From positions 7,192,001 to 7,256,000 of the forward strand of contig CM065185.1 in NCBI GenBank assembly GCA_033026295.1: 64,000 nt of DNA, read 5' to 3'. A model generated the notes under the pieces. That model worked only from the letters and a program-made list of their open reading frames with translations. It had not been told where the DNA came from and made no database searches. This document shows, one piece after another, positions 50,629-63,642 of this stretch. The stretch is from Channa striata (Eukaryota; Chordata; Actinopteri; Anabantiformes; Channidae). The translations under genes and the position numbers were made by a program. Positions within the stretch are counted from its first letter, which is position 1, and each line of letters starts with the position of its first letter.

Positions 50629-51531
50629 TTAGGGATTCCCAGTGAAATAACTCTGTTTCAATAAAAAATAATAGCTGACAGAATCAAAACAGCAGTTTGT
50701 GGCAGCGATCCATTCAGACACAAGCAAATATACGTGTGCAGGTATGTACAGAGTCTGCCACTCTGGAGGTGGAATGTAAAAGTAGTTGACAAGGAAGCCA
50801 ACATGGATGGGTGTGTAGCAGACTATGAACACAATCATATTTGCTGTTACTAAACCAATGATGCTTTTCTTTTTCTCGGACTTTTCTTTGTCCTTGGAGA
50901 GAATACAGATGATCCGACTGGAACACAACAGAATAATCACCAGTGGAATAAAGAACCCTAACAACAGCAGAATCACAAAAAACTCTGCCTTTAGTCGATG
51001 ATTTTTGCACCTTTCATAGCAGCTCCACAGTTTTTCGGGGTAATTCTCCTTTCGAAAAACAGTACAAATTGTGACAAGCATCACCCAAATAACGAAACAC
51101 ACGGCAAAAGCTGTCTCTTTCTTCTTCCTCCATGTCTTGGATTGCAGAGGGAACCTGATGACAAGGTAGCGCTGGACACTGATGGCTGTTGTGGTCAGGA
51201 TGCTGGCATACATGTTGGTAAAGTGTATGTACATGAGAAAAGTACACAAAGTTGTCTTTGGCAGGCAGAAGAAGGCATCGTAGATCCTAAAGGGAAGGAA
51301 GAGAACTAGGGCGGTGTCAGCTATGGCCAGGTTGAACATGTAGATGTGCGTGTCTGTCCAGGAAGCCCGTTTGGCAATGAAGGCGCATAGAGCAGCAACA
51401 TTGACGAGGAGTCCCAGCAGAAACAAGAGGACGTAAGCCAGACCGTGAAGGATCTCCGCTTCGCAAGTAGCATCGCTGCTGTTGGCGTACATGTTTATCT
51501 GCAAGAGGTGGTCGTGATCCAGAATGAACAT
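50629..51531 (-). CDS. Rhodopsin-class GPCR, GPR35-like
   Basis: The single coding exon encodes 300 aa from ATG 51531, or 287 aa from ATG 51492, which is preferred because CTCTTGCAG just upstream of it is a good acceptor. Seven hydrophobic segments are clear: ~25-52, 62-88, 96-125, 141-160, 182-210, 225-251, 263-291. Closest remembered relative is GPR35: SWTDTHIYMFNLAIAD, ANMIVFIVCYTPIHVGF and TNCCFDSVSYYF align with its TM2, TM6 and TM7. GPR35-type receptors respond to tryptophan metabolites, lysophosphatidic acids and chemokine-like ligands, but the ligand here is unknown. Conserved features: N44, D72, the TM3 Cys96 and extracellular-loop Cys171/175, NSS glycosylation site at the N-terminus, DSVSY in place of NPxxY. 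The usual DRY is QRY (120-122). C-tail very short. A TTTATT at 50177-50182 is a possible - strand poly(A) signal. Confidence 0.88.
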   Translation of the reverse strand: MFILDHDHLLQINMYANSSDATCEAEILHGLAYVLLFLLGLLVNVAALCAFIAKRASWTDTHIYMFNLAIADTALVLFLPFRIYDAFFCLPKTTLCTFLMYIHFTNMYASILTTTAISVQRYLVIRFPLQSKTWRKKKETAFAVCFVIWVMLVTICTVFRKENYPEKLWSCYERCKNHRLKAEFFVILLLLGFFIPLVIILLCSSRIICILSKDKEKSEKKKSIIGLVTANMIVFIVCYTPIHVGFLVNYFYIPPPEWQTLYIPAHVYLLVSEWIAATNCCFDSVSYYFLLKQSYFTGNP

Positions 51532-53929
51532 TTATTAATACAGCAAGTGCAGGCCAGAGAATGATGTATGCATCAACAGTTGTCCATTTAACACTGTCAG
51601 ACCCACATTAAACAGTTTTTAAGATTTAATAATCTAGAATCAGAAACGTGTCTTTCACTTACAGTGCAACTCAGATGTAGGTGTTTTTAGCAAGTAGAAT
51701 CTAATGCAGGGGAAACGAGGAGCAGGCCACAGACAGACGTCTGGCAAGCTTGTTCCTTTCCACCCCCACAGGCTGTTTTCATTTTCATTGTTTCATTTCA
51801 GCTTGTGGTCTATAACCCCTACCCCAGTAGCTCAACAGAGATCATCTAAGAGCTTTGTGTTTCTTTTTTGGGGGGGTAATGTGTAGTGAAACGCATCAAG
51901 ACCTGTATTAAACTGATTGAGCTGATGAAGGGTACCTTTGATTGTGCCCCTGAAGAAATTTCCTCGTAATGTTGGGAGACTATATCCAGTGGCATTGCTC
52001 TCGTTTTGTCTTTATTTGACAGCTAAACAGAAAATGTGACGGTACGACACTTAACAAAGGTCAACAGCCCGAGGTGTAAATTTTGTGGTTGCCATGGTGC
52101 AAAGTAATGTGTTGTCTAATTTAGAGTTTCAACCCTCCACTACAAGAGATATTTTTTTTTATATTTACATTTTGTCCGTACAAAGGAAGATCAAATACTA
52201 TCAAACACAAAGAATCCAGAAATGCAGTCACACACACAGACAAAGACTGAGGTTACTGATCATGTATTATGTATTACATTATTTCCAGTTTCAGTTGCCT
52301 GGCCCTTCCATATATAATCTTTAATAAATGGTCCATCTAGTCTATTATCAATGTAAAAGCTGCATACTTCATCTATATAAATATCAATCAATCTGTAATG
52401 TCCCTGTGATCCTCACTTTATCATACAGATGAAGGCTGTGATTTATTTAAAATTTTGAATTTGACCTTTTGCACAAAATTAGATTAAATTAGAAGAAACC
52501 GCCAAACACTCTCTGCTTCTCTGTGGTAGCCAAGGGGTAGACGATTCATAGAGGTGATATCAATAGAGCATATATCAATGAAAAACAGAAAACGTCTCCT
52601 AATAACATGCAAATATATAAAATTAAAGTTAGTGGAAAGTATATCACCTGACAATAAAAAACGGAAACTTACTATTAGCTGTGCCGTAAGGCAGCTGCTC
52701 GAGCATCTATGTGTTGAACTCAAAGGCCATTTAGTGTCTATGTGACTTTTGCATCATTTCCTCTGACTTTAGTACATTGGTTTCTGTGGCTAACTGTACG
52801 CAGCAAAAGGCATGTGCACTGAAAGAAATAGAACCCAGATGCTCATACAGTTTAGCGATTTTATCATGTTATGGTTATGTTATGTTCATGGTAGATTAAA
52901 GAAAAATATGTATTTACATGGGTAGTTATATATTACGCTACTGCTGTATGTTGCAGTTAGCAGAAGTGTTGGCCATAATGAATTACATTTTAAAAAATTT
53001 GCGTTGTAGTTGCATTTTAATGCAAAAAAACCAAGAAAGAAGAATTTTCAGCTACAGAAACTAGAAAACAGGGTTGTGCTTCAAAGTCAAAGCACTAAAC
53101 TAAGAGCTGCAATGACAAAGTCAAACGGAAAAAAAAGAAATTACAAAATTGATTGTGTTCTTGTGAAATGCAAGCGATTTTATTTTTTTTTTTTTTTTTT
53201 ACAGCCGGACTGTAAATAAAAAAAAGGGTCAGTCATTTGTTCTGCTGCCTGAAAAGAGGAGACAATGCAACAGAGCAAAAACTCAACGAAAAGAGACATA
53301 ACAAACAGCGTCGAAGGTAAATGGGCTTTGTTCTTTTTAAATGTGTGTCAGTGTGTCCGCCCTGCACACATTATTTTGTACTGACAAATATAAACTGACA
53401 TGCAAAGATAGAGACAGACTGGCTGCTTAAAACCCTGTTTGTAGCCAGGTTTCCTGTGCATGAGTGTCTGGATTCAATGCACACAACACCGAAACAGACT
53501 GAGAAACCAGCGAGACATCTGCAGGCCTTTCTAAACCATCATGCAGCTATGACCAACCTGCTCCGCATTCATGAGTTATGTTGTCAACATGTCCTCGTCA
53601 AACTGTTTCTATCCAACTGGACAGACGGGGGCTGGGGTGTGTGGATGCTCACAAGCAGATGCTGCACAATGTTTGTGTAGTTGTGTAACTGACATTTCAC
53701 AATGTGTGTGTTTTCATGCATTTGACTTGTTGTTTTGTTTTGCTTTTGCTCACAGTAACCGATTCTAATCTGTGTCCTTGTTTATTTTTGGGGACTGATT
53801 CACATGTTTATGACAGAGGGAGTGTGTTCACCCAAGTGACCACTAATCTGAATTTGGCACATACATACACACTCCGGGTTTTGACTACATGTAATGCCAC
53901 TTTCAAAATTAGTCCACTGTTATATTTAG

Positions 53930-54620
53930 TTGGATGAACAAGTTTCAGTTGTTAAAAAACGTAAAAAAGTAAACTGTCGGGATTCTGGACTTTTTGTTGG
54001 TGTAGCTTGTGTTTACTTCCTGTCCTTTTATTTTGTAGTATTGCTTTTCTTTCCTTTTAGTTTCTTTCGGGTTGCTTTACTTTTCTCGTTTGTCCTTATT
54101 GGTTTCACTTGTTTTCCCATTTATTTCAACCCTGCTCTCCCTTCACTGTTTTGTTGGTTGTCATTCACACATTCAAACGTTTGTATATTCTTTTTTATAA
54201 ACCACTGATGGTTTATTTGTTTGTGTCGGTTTGCTGATCTAGGTCTGAGGTTTGTCCCCTTTTGCGTTGGTTCTTTGTTAGTGTCTGTTTCTGTTTGTTG
54301 TCCCCACCTTTAAGTAGCTTGATCACCTTTTGTCTTTGTTGGATTAGTCCCTTAATTTGCTTGTGCTTTATTATTTTCTTGATTAGATATTACTTTGCTG
54401 TGTTATTATTTTGTTGCCCTCAGTTTTCCCTCTATTGCTGTTTAACTACTAATTCGTGTCCCTGATTAGTTTAGTTTGGGTTTGTACATGTGGTCCCGTT
54501 TAGTTTTTTCTCCCTCAGTTAGATCTTCAGTTCTTGCATATTCCTTTTTTTTTTTTTTTTAATTTTCTGCATAGGTTGTCTACTTTCTTTAGGGTTGTTT
54601 GTACATTTTCTTGTCCTCTT
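53930..54620 (+). repeat. T-rich, strand-biased stretch, possibly retroelement-derived
   Basis: Across about 690 bp the + strand is dominated by TTTG, TTTC and TTAG words with few A. The wording ('gtctgtttctgtttgttgtc', 'cccttaatttgcttgtgc', 'ttagtttgggtttgtac') resembles the T-rich untranslated parts of some fish retroelements. No terminal repeats or protein motif were found. Confidence 0.25.
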
Positions 54621-57600
54621 TTGGACATGTCCAATGTTTTAATTAGCCTTCACTCGCAAAATCATGTAGGTGATTGAATTGCAAGGTTAAGAAAAATATT
54701 ACCCTCAGACTACTCTGAAAAAAGGATTTCAGCAAAGGAAAAGAAAAGATTGACAGGAAAAGGCCAAGTGAGGTCCTTTAAAGGAAAAGGAGGGGTAGTT
54801 GGGGAGACTGAGGTGGAAATCTGAAAACCTGATCTGGAAAAAGGTTTGGATGGGGTAAATGGAACAGTTAGAATACGAGACACAAAAAACAGATGACAAC
54901 GCACAAAGGTTTGGTGTATGAAGTTTCCATTTATTTGTTAGTTTGTATCATTAAATGTATTTTTAGACAAACTTGAGGAAAGCTTTGGCGTTGCCCCTTT
55001 TGACCCATACAAGTCAGCTTGCTCCATTAGACTGTGGCCTATGAGCTGAGATGTTGACTATGTAAAGGTTTGGAGGAAAAAAAAATGAGGCTAGGCGTAG
55101 TTGTGTGGATGAGCACACATTATTATTGTGAAAGGTGCCTGGTTCTGTAGATTCAGTGGCTTAATAAAGTAAAACACTCTGACATGAGTAAAAAAATATA
55201 TAACTTTTCGATCTTTATAACACATATTGCACAGCAGTGTCTATGCAAATGCAGATTTCTGCAACAAGAATCGTGAAAAGCTCCAGAAATGTTAGATAGG
55301 ATCCTGTTTATTAATAATTACTGTGTCTATTTTGCAGTTTTATTGGATTTTAGACCAATAAAGATTTTATTAAAAGCTACTTTAAGCTTCAGAGATGTTG
55401 TTCTCTGAAAATAAAATCAGAAATCTAATATAGCACAGGATATGAAAGGGTTCAGTATTTCGGATGCAGCCTGTTCTTATCATTAATTTGTTTTAAATCC
55501 CTTTAGGCTTATCCTGTTTTCACAGATATTTCCCAGATCTACCCGGATATGGTGTATAACATTGTGGATATATTTGTCTGCTGGTCTCAGTTTCATTTTT
55601 CTTGACTTATGTCTGCCTGTCTGTTATTCTGACCCCCTGCATGTCTCTCTAACATCAGAGATATCCCTCTTTTTCAGCCTCTGTGCATTTATTTCTGTTT
55701 GCTTGCTACTGTTTGAAAGTGCCCTTTACACGTCAGTGGTGAGGCAGGAGGAGGGTGGACAGGAGAGGGAGGGTTTCCATCGCTCTAACTAGGTCAGCGA
55801 AAACACACCCTTCTCTACCCTCACTGTGCCCCCCTCCTCCCTCCCCCCGTTGTCTCCTTTCTCTCCCTTTTCCTCTGCTCCCCGCTGTGACGCAATGCAG
55901 ACTTTCCTCACAGGCCTCTTCGTTCTCCTTTATTTCCTTCTGAATGTGAAAAACATAGCACAGTTTTTCACTTCATTGATGACAGTGATACATCCTCCAA
56001 ATCAGCGACCATGAAGCATGCATCAGCTTAACAAAGCTTTAAACAAATGCCAGTCAAAGTCGATGAATCAGCTGCATTATATGAACTGGGAATTAGCTGG
56101 AGGTTGAAGGGTTTAGTTTAACTTTTTGTTGTGGTGGATTACATAATGCTCTGTCATTGCAGGATGTTTGTGGAGGCTGTCAATCTGTCATCAGGCACAT
56201 TTGGAAAGACAATCAAGTGCAGCACCCAGAAAGTGTGTGACTGTTTATACCTTGTATTTGCTTTGGGAATTTACTTTGATAGAAACGTCTTCAGTGGGAT
56301 CATAGAGCACGACGGCTGCTTTCATCTGCAGTTTTCAAAAAGCATAACATACTTAATTTGTGACTTATCATCTGTCTCTGCACTCTTTTAACAGCAGGGT
56401 CTGAAAATCATGAAATATGCATGCTAAAGACCAAACTCCAAGTATTACATAAGCCCAGCATATTATTCCACAACCCCGACACTAGATGTCTCTATTTGTG
56501 CTGGCTGTGCTGTGATGAGTCATCTAGGCGGTTATATATGAACTGAATGATCAAATCTCCCCCATGCTTGTTTATCTTAGAACACAGCAATCTGAGGTGA
56601 GATATGTGGCTGCAACATGTACTGCATGTGTGAAACACAATCTGGGTGTACAGAGAGTGTACAATTAGAAAGCTGTACAGACACCAGACAACTTTACAAT
56701 TATAGCTGACGTGTCTCGTATGAATATAAAACGATCATCGCAAAATGCATCATTCAGCTAATGCATTGTTCCTTAATTAGATCATGTAAGGCGGTTTTGA
56801 GGATTAGACCAAAAATGCATTATTGACTTGACTAAAAATGGAAGAAAATAGAAGATCTGAAACAGGAGGATAAAAGAAAATGGGAGGATGACAGAACAGT
56901 AAGATAAGCAGTGTATGGTCATCCAGTGGTGCCCTGGAGATGGTTACACAAAAGATGTGGGTCATTTAGGCAATGATGGAGGAAGACGAGAATCTCACAA
57001 AATACAGGAAAAACATTTTTTCCCCTTTGCTGAGCTCACTTGGCTTAGTTACCACAAATAGAAATATCACATTTTTGTTGGCGTCTATGTTTGCTTGCTT
57101 GTGCGTGTCTTGTGTGTATCCCACTGTGTGCATGCGTTTGTGTGTGTGTTTTATCAAACTTACTTGCGTGTAGCGGAAAGGCCCACATAGCACAGCATGT
57201 TGATTCACTCTGGAGATACACACAACCCAGTTGTGTTGCTGGCAACCCCCTTTTACTCTTACCACATCTTTGCATATTTGTATTTGCATCAAATTTCTGT
57301 ATTAATGTTGAGACACACACAAGCAGCACAGTCCTTTACACGCTGAGACAAACTTGTATTTTAAAGCCAGCAATGAACACGTTGATACTCGGTCATGACT
57401 GTCTTTTGTTTTTGTCACATATTACATAAATTAAAGGTTCAGTACTGTGAAGGTTTCAATAGAATCCTCCTTCTATTCAACCGTTTGTGGGTGTGGGCAC
57501 TGAACTTGCTTTGCGGTTAACAAACAAGTGATGTGCAAGGGGTGGGGGAAAGTGAAAAGGAGAAAGCCATTGACATAGCGAGACATTTGCAGCTGATTGC

Positions 57601-57954
57601 GTTCCTCAGGCCTTGACAAGTCTTGACATAGGCCTAGAAATTTAAACATAGGTGTAACTGTATGCACGCATGTGTCTGTCAGCAAGTCTTTTATGCAAAC
57701 AATCATGAACATTTCTGTTAGGTAACAACCTGAATTTAGACGGGTAGAGAAGTAAAACACTACTGTAAAACATTACTGTAATTTTCAAATAAGTACTTTA
57801 TATTAGTATTTATTTTTAATGACAACTTTACATTTTTGCTTCATAGATTCACATTCACACAAAGTTTGTACTTTCTTTTCCTTACAGTTTCAAAATTTCT
57901 ACTCTAATTTTAATGCATTTAAGGGGAATAATCTTTTAAAATCATTATTACTTG

Positions 57955-58130
57955 TGTCACTGTGCGGCTGAGGACCAGATTTAGTTTTTTACCAACAGAA
58001 TTAGGACATTTTTGGGAAGTGAAGACATTTTGGCCGGTCTTCACAACTTTAAAGGGATTTTTGAAGGTCAAGAGTTTTAGGGTCAAGGTTAGAATTAGTG
58101 TGGGGTTAGAAAAGAAAAAAAACTTCAAGG
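57955..58130 (+). repeat. Fish interspersed repeat copy
   Basis: The blocks TGAGGACCAGATTTAG, GACATTTTGGCCGGTC, TTCACAACTTTAAAGGGA and GGGTCAAGGTTAGAATTAG are consecutive parts of a very common teleost dispersed repeat as I remember it. The same blocks, more decayed, occur at 3905-3975 in this window. Confidence 0.55.
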
Positions 58131-61100
58131 GGGGCTTTCCCGAACTGACAAGCCCATAGCACGGGCTCACAAGCTCTCTTCATTCCCAATCCCTTTTCCA
58201 AAAGAAATTTCTAATATTGAATAATTTTCAAGGAGTCCAGAATACCATCAATGGTAAACTGGACCAGGCTCTCTCCTAGTATATACCCATTATTCAACAC
58301 CACAATCTACAGATTTATCCTTTACTTCATTCAGTCCGTTGGGCTTCCCGGTTCACAGTTTTCCAATCCAACATCTTTCTGCTGCCAGTCTCTGAGCTGC
58401 TGATCAATTTACTCTAGACTCTAAGCCTGAAATCACTAACTTTCCTTTAGCATGCATCCCAAACACAGTCTCTTTATTACTCTACTTCTATTTGAGTAAA
58501 GAATACGTGAACTTTTGCCTCGTCTGGGCAGGAAACATTCTCTTTAGGAAATCCATTATGTTGTGGAGGTGTAGGAAAGCAAATGCCTGATTTAGGGATT
58601 TCCAGTTTGACTCTTTTTTTGTAAAGACGGAAACAGAGACGAACAATCTTCTGCTGGTCACGTACTACGAAGTGAATGTTCAGCTGCATTAATAGTAAAA
58701 TGCTATAGTTGTTCTGTGCATATCTGAGGAAACTGTGCACAACTATTAGAGTCATTTGGTTTTAATTTTAAGAATTCCAATTTAAAATTTATTTATTTAA
58801 TTATTATTTAATATAAGTAATAAATAATAATTTAAAACCATCTTCAGTCGTTTTTAATATTTATTTAAAACTCAGAAATAATTCAGATATTATCCTTCAT
58901 CAAGTCTGTTTGGGAAGGATTTGATTAACTGTGATTCACTGTGACATCAATGTTTTCCACCTGAGCTCCACCCATTAAAAATAGAAAAATAACATTATAT
59001 GAAATATTCGTGAAACAGCTGGTAATTTCAAATGTTCAGATGTTGTGTGACAAACTGCACAACCACACATTTCTCCTGCCTTCATAATAGTTTTTAGCAG
59101 CATAACCGTGTAAAATGCAAGTCAAGAATACACGTTTCCTGCAAGACATGAGTTGAAGTGGTACATATGTTCAGTGAGAACAAACTGCACCTAATGACCT
59201 GTGACTGAACTCATACACTATTTATTCTGCAGGCTTTATTGAACTCAAAAGCTGTACAGTGAATGAAAAATGAAGCTGATAAGCAGGGACTGGGAGCGAA
59301 GAAGAAACAGATGTGTGAGAATTTGGAGTAGTAACAGAAGCTGAAAAGATAAAACAGTCAAGCAAAGAAGTAAAGAGTAGATGAAGGTAAGACATGAATG
59401 TAAAGTGGAGGAGGCTAAGTGGATGTGACAGGAGGGAACAGTGTTAGTGCTTCACCTGACACACTGACCCAGTGACGCAGCAAAACTCACAGCTCCAGAT
59501 TACAGCACCATGGTCGTTGGGAGGGGGAGAGGAGGATTAATGGTGCCTCCAGAGGGGAGAAAACAGGGAGATTAACTGAATGAGGAAAGAGGGAGTGAGG
59601 GATTACAGCACAGTGGATGGCAGTAGCCTGAAATAATCTCAACCAACTGACTGGCACGGTCAAGGCCGTGTGCGAACAGGCGTGTGTGTGTGTCTCTGCC
59701 TTTTTGTGGATGTGATGTACAAATTAGGACGTGAAAACTGGTGAATGCTTACTCTGATAGATGATAGTAATTCATACCGGTTTCGCATACAAAGCTTGTG
59801 AACGTTTTACAATATGGCACAAGAGGAGCCAGGCTGGAGCGTCGGGCGTTGATGCTGCTAAAGTAGAGAGACTGGCCATGGGGCCTCGCCACTGCAACCA
59901 TGTGCAGCCAATCAGTTACAGTTGGTCGCTCATCCCTACAAAGACTCTTTGATGTGAGCGAGGCCTTTAAATTCAACCCTGGGGAGTCACAAGGCTACAG
60001 CAGCTTTGATCTGAGTCAGAGGAAACCTTTTGCCATTCCTAACAACAACTAAATGCCTGCTTGCCTGACATTCAGAGAGTCGGCAACAAGCACAGATTAA
60101 TCAGCGAGTGGGAGAGTATGAAAATCAGCGTTAAACTGCATTGAACATAAATATACAGTGTAAATTACTGTAATGTTATTAGACGTCTATTTTAAATGAC
60201 GTTCATGTGAATGGTCAAGTTATGATCTTAAAGTGTTGTACATTCCATCCTATGTATTCTTACGCACAGCATTCAAATAGGGTGGAGTAAATCGTTTTTG
60301 GTTTTTTTTTATTCTTGTAGGCTGTTCTTTAAAAAATAGTATATCTCAGAGGGCCTGAAATAGTCCTGGCAGATATGAACTGGAAAGATGCCATCATGCT
60401 TCTCTGCAGAGATCATTTCTGTCCATCACAGCTCCACATGACTGTCACTTTAAATCACAATGTTGCTTGGGCGACCTTTCTTCTGTGCTCCAAGGAGGCT
60501 ATTCAAGGCAGGGTGGACATGGGATATTTCCCCTCCTTGTATGTGCTGCAGCTCTGCTTGTTGTCACATGGTCCGTGATGTAAATATCTGTCCATTTACG
60601 TATCATTTCTACCGTCCTCCCCCATCTGCTCCTTCATCCTGTTATGTTGCTGCTGGCAGCCTTCCAAAATCCTCCAGCGTCTCCAGCACTAAGCTCTTCT
60701 TTTTCCTTGCCTCTTGTTTTACCTCTTACTTTATCATTGGGCAACAAAATGTCTGCCATTTACGCAGCCATGCTGAAGCCCTCCTCCCACTCCCTCTCTC
60801 GTTCTCGCCTGCTGTCTAACCGAGCCACACAGCGGTTACATAAGAACTAAGGTCAAAGTGTCACTGTCGTTGTCAAGGGAGACACAGAAGAAAGGACCAT
60901 TACAGGAGATGAGCAGGGAGGTAAAATGGCAGAATCAAATGACTGAGAGGAAAAGACGTGCAGTAAAAAACTGAAAAATATGTATTTGGATTTGTGTGTG
61001 TACAGGAAAACAACAAAAGCTGTAGAGAAACCAATTCATGCTGGATGACACAATGGAGACAAGAATGTGTATAAATAAATCAGATAAGCAGCTATAAAAA

Positions 61101-62699
61101 GCAAGGGGTAGAGGGCAGAGTTTGAAAAAGAAAAATAAAGCATTGGGAGCCCTGAATGCATTTGTGTATGTGTGTGAGAGGGAGAGAGAGAGGGAGCGTG
61201 TGTGTGTAAAAAACAAAAAGAATCAGTGACTGTACTGTAGGTGCTCTATGCTCAGCTGCTCCACTAACCCAGTTTGAGTAATCTCTGCCTTCATGCTGTT
61301 TCATAACACCACTGCCAGAGCATTGCATCATAAGGCCACCCGGTGCAGCACCCACCCACCTCCTCATCAGCACCCACAGTCACACACTGTCCTAAACACA
61401 CATTTACATCAGAATCCGAATGTTTTTTATTTGGAGCTTAAGCCAGCGTGGATGAGCTTTAAAGTTGGGTTTAAAAAATAGGTTTCATCAGAGCAAAATG
61501 TGACACTTTGTAACTGTGCTGCTAAACAGTGCAGAGAACATTGGACTGACATTCAAATAAATGTAATAAATCATAACGGCGTTATTACTGTGATATGTTT
61601 CTACATGTTCGTACATGTCTAGTAGAAAAAAATGTCAACATGAAACCGGAACCAGGCTGCTATGAATCAAACTTTGTGAGGTCAGCGGGTGTAAACTCTG
61701 GAACTGCTCCACAGAGGATAAATTGAAAGCTGGTGAGCAATTATTGGGAGAGCAGCCAGGGATATTTTCAAGCCTATCGTCCTAGCACAGATGAGAACTG
61801 CTAAGAAACAAAGCTCATTTGAGCCTACAGGCTGATATAAATATTTGATATTTGAAGGTCTACACAGTCAGTGCAGCAACTCCATATTGTATATAGATTT
61901 CCATCTAACTCAAATAGGTTTTTTCATTTCTTTTGAAAAGACGTGTTACAAGTAGCTCAAAAACTGTTGCAGGTGTCACAGATACACATTGTAAAATGAG
62001 TAAATATGGCCTCATTGTGGAAAACTGTGTTGTTTTTTTGAAATGGTTTCTGTGTTTGGGAAGGGGTGTGGGTTATTCTTCTGCGGCTACAACTAAAGAA
62101 TAATTTCTTTCCTTATTAATAAATGATCAAGTGTCAAAAACAATAGTGGAATAAAACAAGCTCCGTTAGTTTCTGGTTCTTCCTACATGTGGAAGTGGCC
62201 CCTGAGCAAGACACTGAAACCCAAGCTGCTCCTGGCGGGTCAGGTGGGCACCTCGCACGGCAGCCACCCTGATCCTCGTGAAGCCCTTTAGAAAAAAGCC
62301 CTTTAAGGAGAAGATTTACCCCGCAGGTTTCCTTTTATGCCCAAACCAAAGTTTTAATGCATCAAATTTCTTCTCTAGACTGTGTAACTCTCAGAATTCA
62401 CTTGAAATGGTGATTTGGTGAAAGCTCACTCAGGCCAGGTGTCCACATGAGGTCATCTGTGTCAACATCATTGACGCAAAAACGGTAAGTCCTCGGTGAA
62501 TAAGCCTCCATATCTGTGGTAAACAGAGAAGCTGCCAGGTAGCGGCTTGGTGCTTGTTTCTTATTTTTAGCCGCAGCTAATTAGACTCAGGATTTATTGA
62601 CCACACTGTGCACTTTTTACAGTAACAGCTGTAAATGACCAGAAACGGAGCAACATGAAGAGAACCTGTTTCCGTGCAGAAGTGATAGTGCCTTTAATT

Positions 62700-63275
62700 A
62701 GCTTCCTCTCACCTGGACGTCGGAGCTGGGAGCGAGAAGAAGCGAGCGCTAGTCAATCATTTGCCCAGCCACCTTAAGCGCGCTCCCGACCGCGCGCCCC
62801 CGCGACCGCTGCGAAAGGAGCTGTCGGCGGTGAGATCATGTGAGCGCCCATGCTTGGAGAAAGTAGGTTAGCAGGGTAGACTGAGAGCAGAGCCGGAGCG
62901 GAGCAGAGCAGGCGCAGAGGGGGGGGATCGAACAGCGCTCGTTCCACCGTGGGACTCGTCGCTCAGAAAAGTTGAGCCCGATCCGTCCGTACGTCAGTGC
63001 GCCAGGACGCGGTGCCATGAAATCCAAAGCCACTTTCTTCACTCTTGTGTTCCGCCTGGAATTGACCGAGCGCTGAAGCGGGAGACTTTGGCGTCTTATT
63101 CGCTGCTCGTTTTTTGCTCGGGAGCTGTCAGCACACGGGACCAAGTTCATACTGACCGAGCCGTTTTTCTCTGGCTTTAGCGCTTTATTCGTCTCTGTCC
63201 GGCCACATCCGAGAAGCACATGTAGTCGACTTTTTCTTCGTTCTGCCCATAAGAAAAACAACATCGAAATGAGAG
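62700..63275 (+). promoter_or_regulatory. CpG-rich promoter and first exon of a + strand gene
   Basis: CpG density rises sharply here (CGCGCGCCCCCGCGACCGC near 62790) against an A/T-rich background. The block ends at AAATGAGAG followed by the strong donor GTAAGT at 63276. The ATG at 63269-63271 would begin a coding exon of only 7 nt (Met-Arg plus one base), or it may simply lie in a 5' UTR exon. An upstream ORF with good context (GCCATGA) lies at 63017-63076. The gene continues beyond the window and could not be identified. Confidence 0.55.
63017..63076 (+). other. Upstream ORF, 19 codons
   Basis: An ATG in favourable context, GGTGCCATGA, opens 19 codons ending in TGA inside the presumed 5' UTR. 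It terminates 192 bp before the candidate ATG at 63269, so reinitiation would be needed. Its peptide has no recognised identity. Confidence 0.3.
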
Positions 63276-63642
63276 GTAAGTGGGTTGGATATTGTAGGAG
63301 ATTCATGCACGAACTTGGGCAGGAATTGCATCGCAGCTGCCACATGTGTGCGCACACGGAGCGGCCAGTGCGCGTTAATCCCGGATTACAGCTGCACACA
63401 GCCCGAGGCTGCCCGCTCGGGTCCTGCATGCAGGGACGGGGAACTGCACACAGTCCTCACTATTCACTCCTTGACTTTTTTATTCAAGGCTTATAATGGA
63501 AACAGCAGCAGATTTTACATTGTGCACACGCTTAATTTTGTCTTATAGTTCAGGTTTGCGTTTTAAGAAATATGAGTCACATCTCGCCTGGGAGTCACAT
63601 ATATTTTGCCAGGGGCTCTATGTTTGAGTTATGCAATAAGCC

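Larger units (their letters stand above)
51532..62690. other. Gene-poor intergenic region
   Basis: No exon of a recognisable gene was found on either strand in 11 kb. Contents seen: T-runs (53178-53201, 54546-54560), a strongly T-rich strand from 53930 to 54620, a purine-rich stretch near 54715-54860, a dispersed repeat at 57955-58130, a GATTA motif cluster at 59498-59638, and a GAGAG/GTGT stretch near 61165-61205. It may hold distal regulatory sequence for sema6b, the receptor or the gene starting at 63 kb. Confidence 0.5.

Noticed and set aside
55888..55896. TGACGCAAT, similar to an ATF4-C/EBP response element
   Set aside because: A single short motif with no nearby transcription unit; expected by chance in 64 kb.
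62836..63429. 197-codon ORF on the - strand, the second longest long ORF in the last 12 kb
   Set aside because: It lies antisense to a CpG-rich first exon; high GC lowers stop-codon frequency. The product has no domain, and it crosses the + strand donor at 63276.
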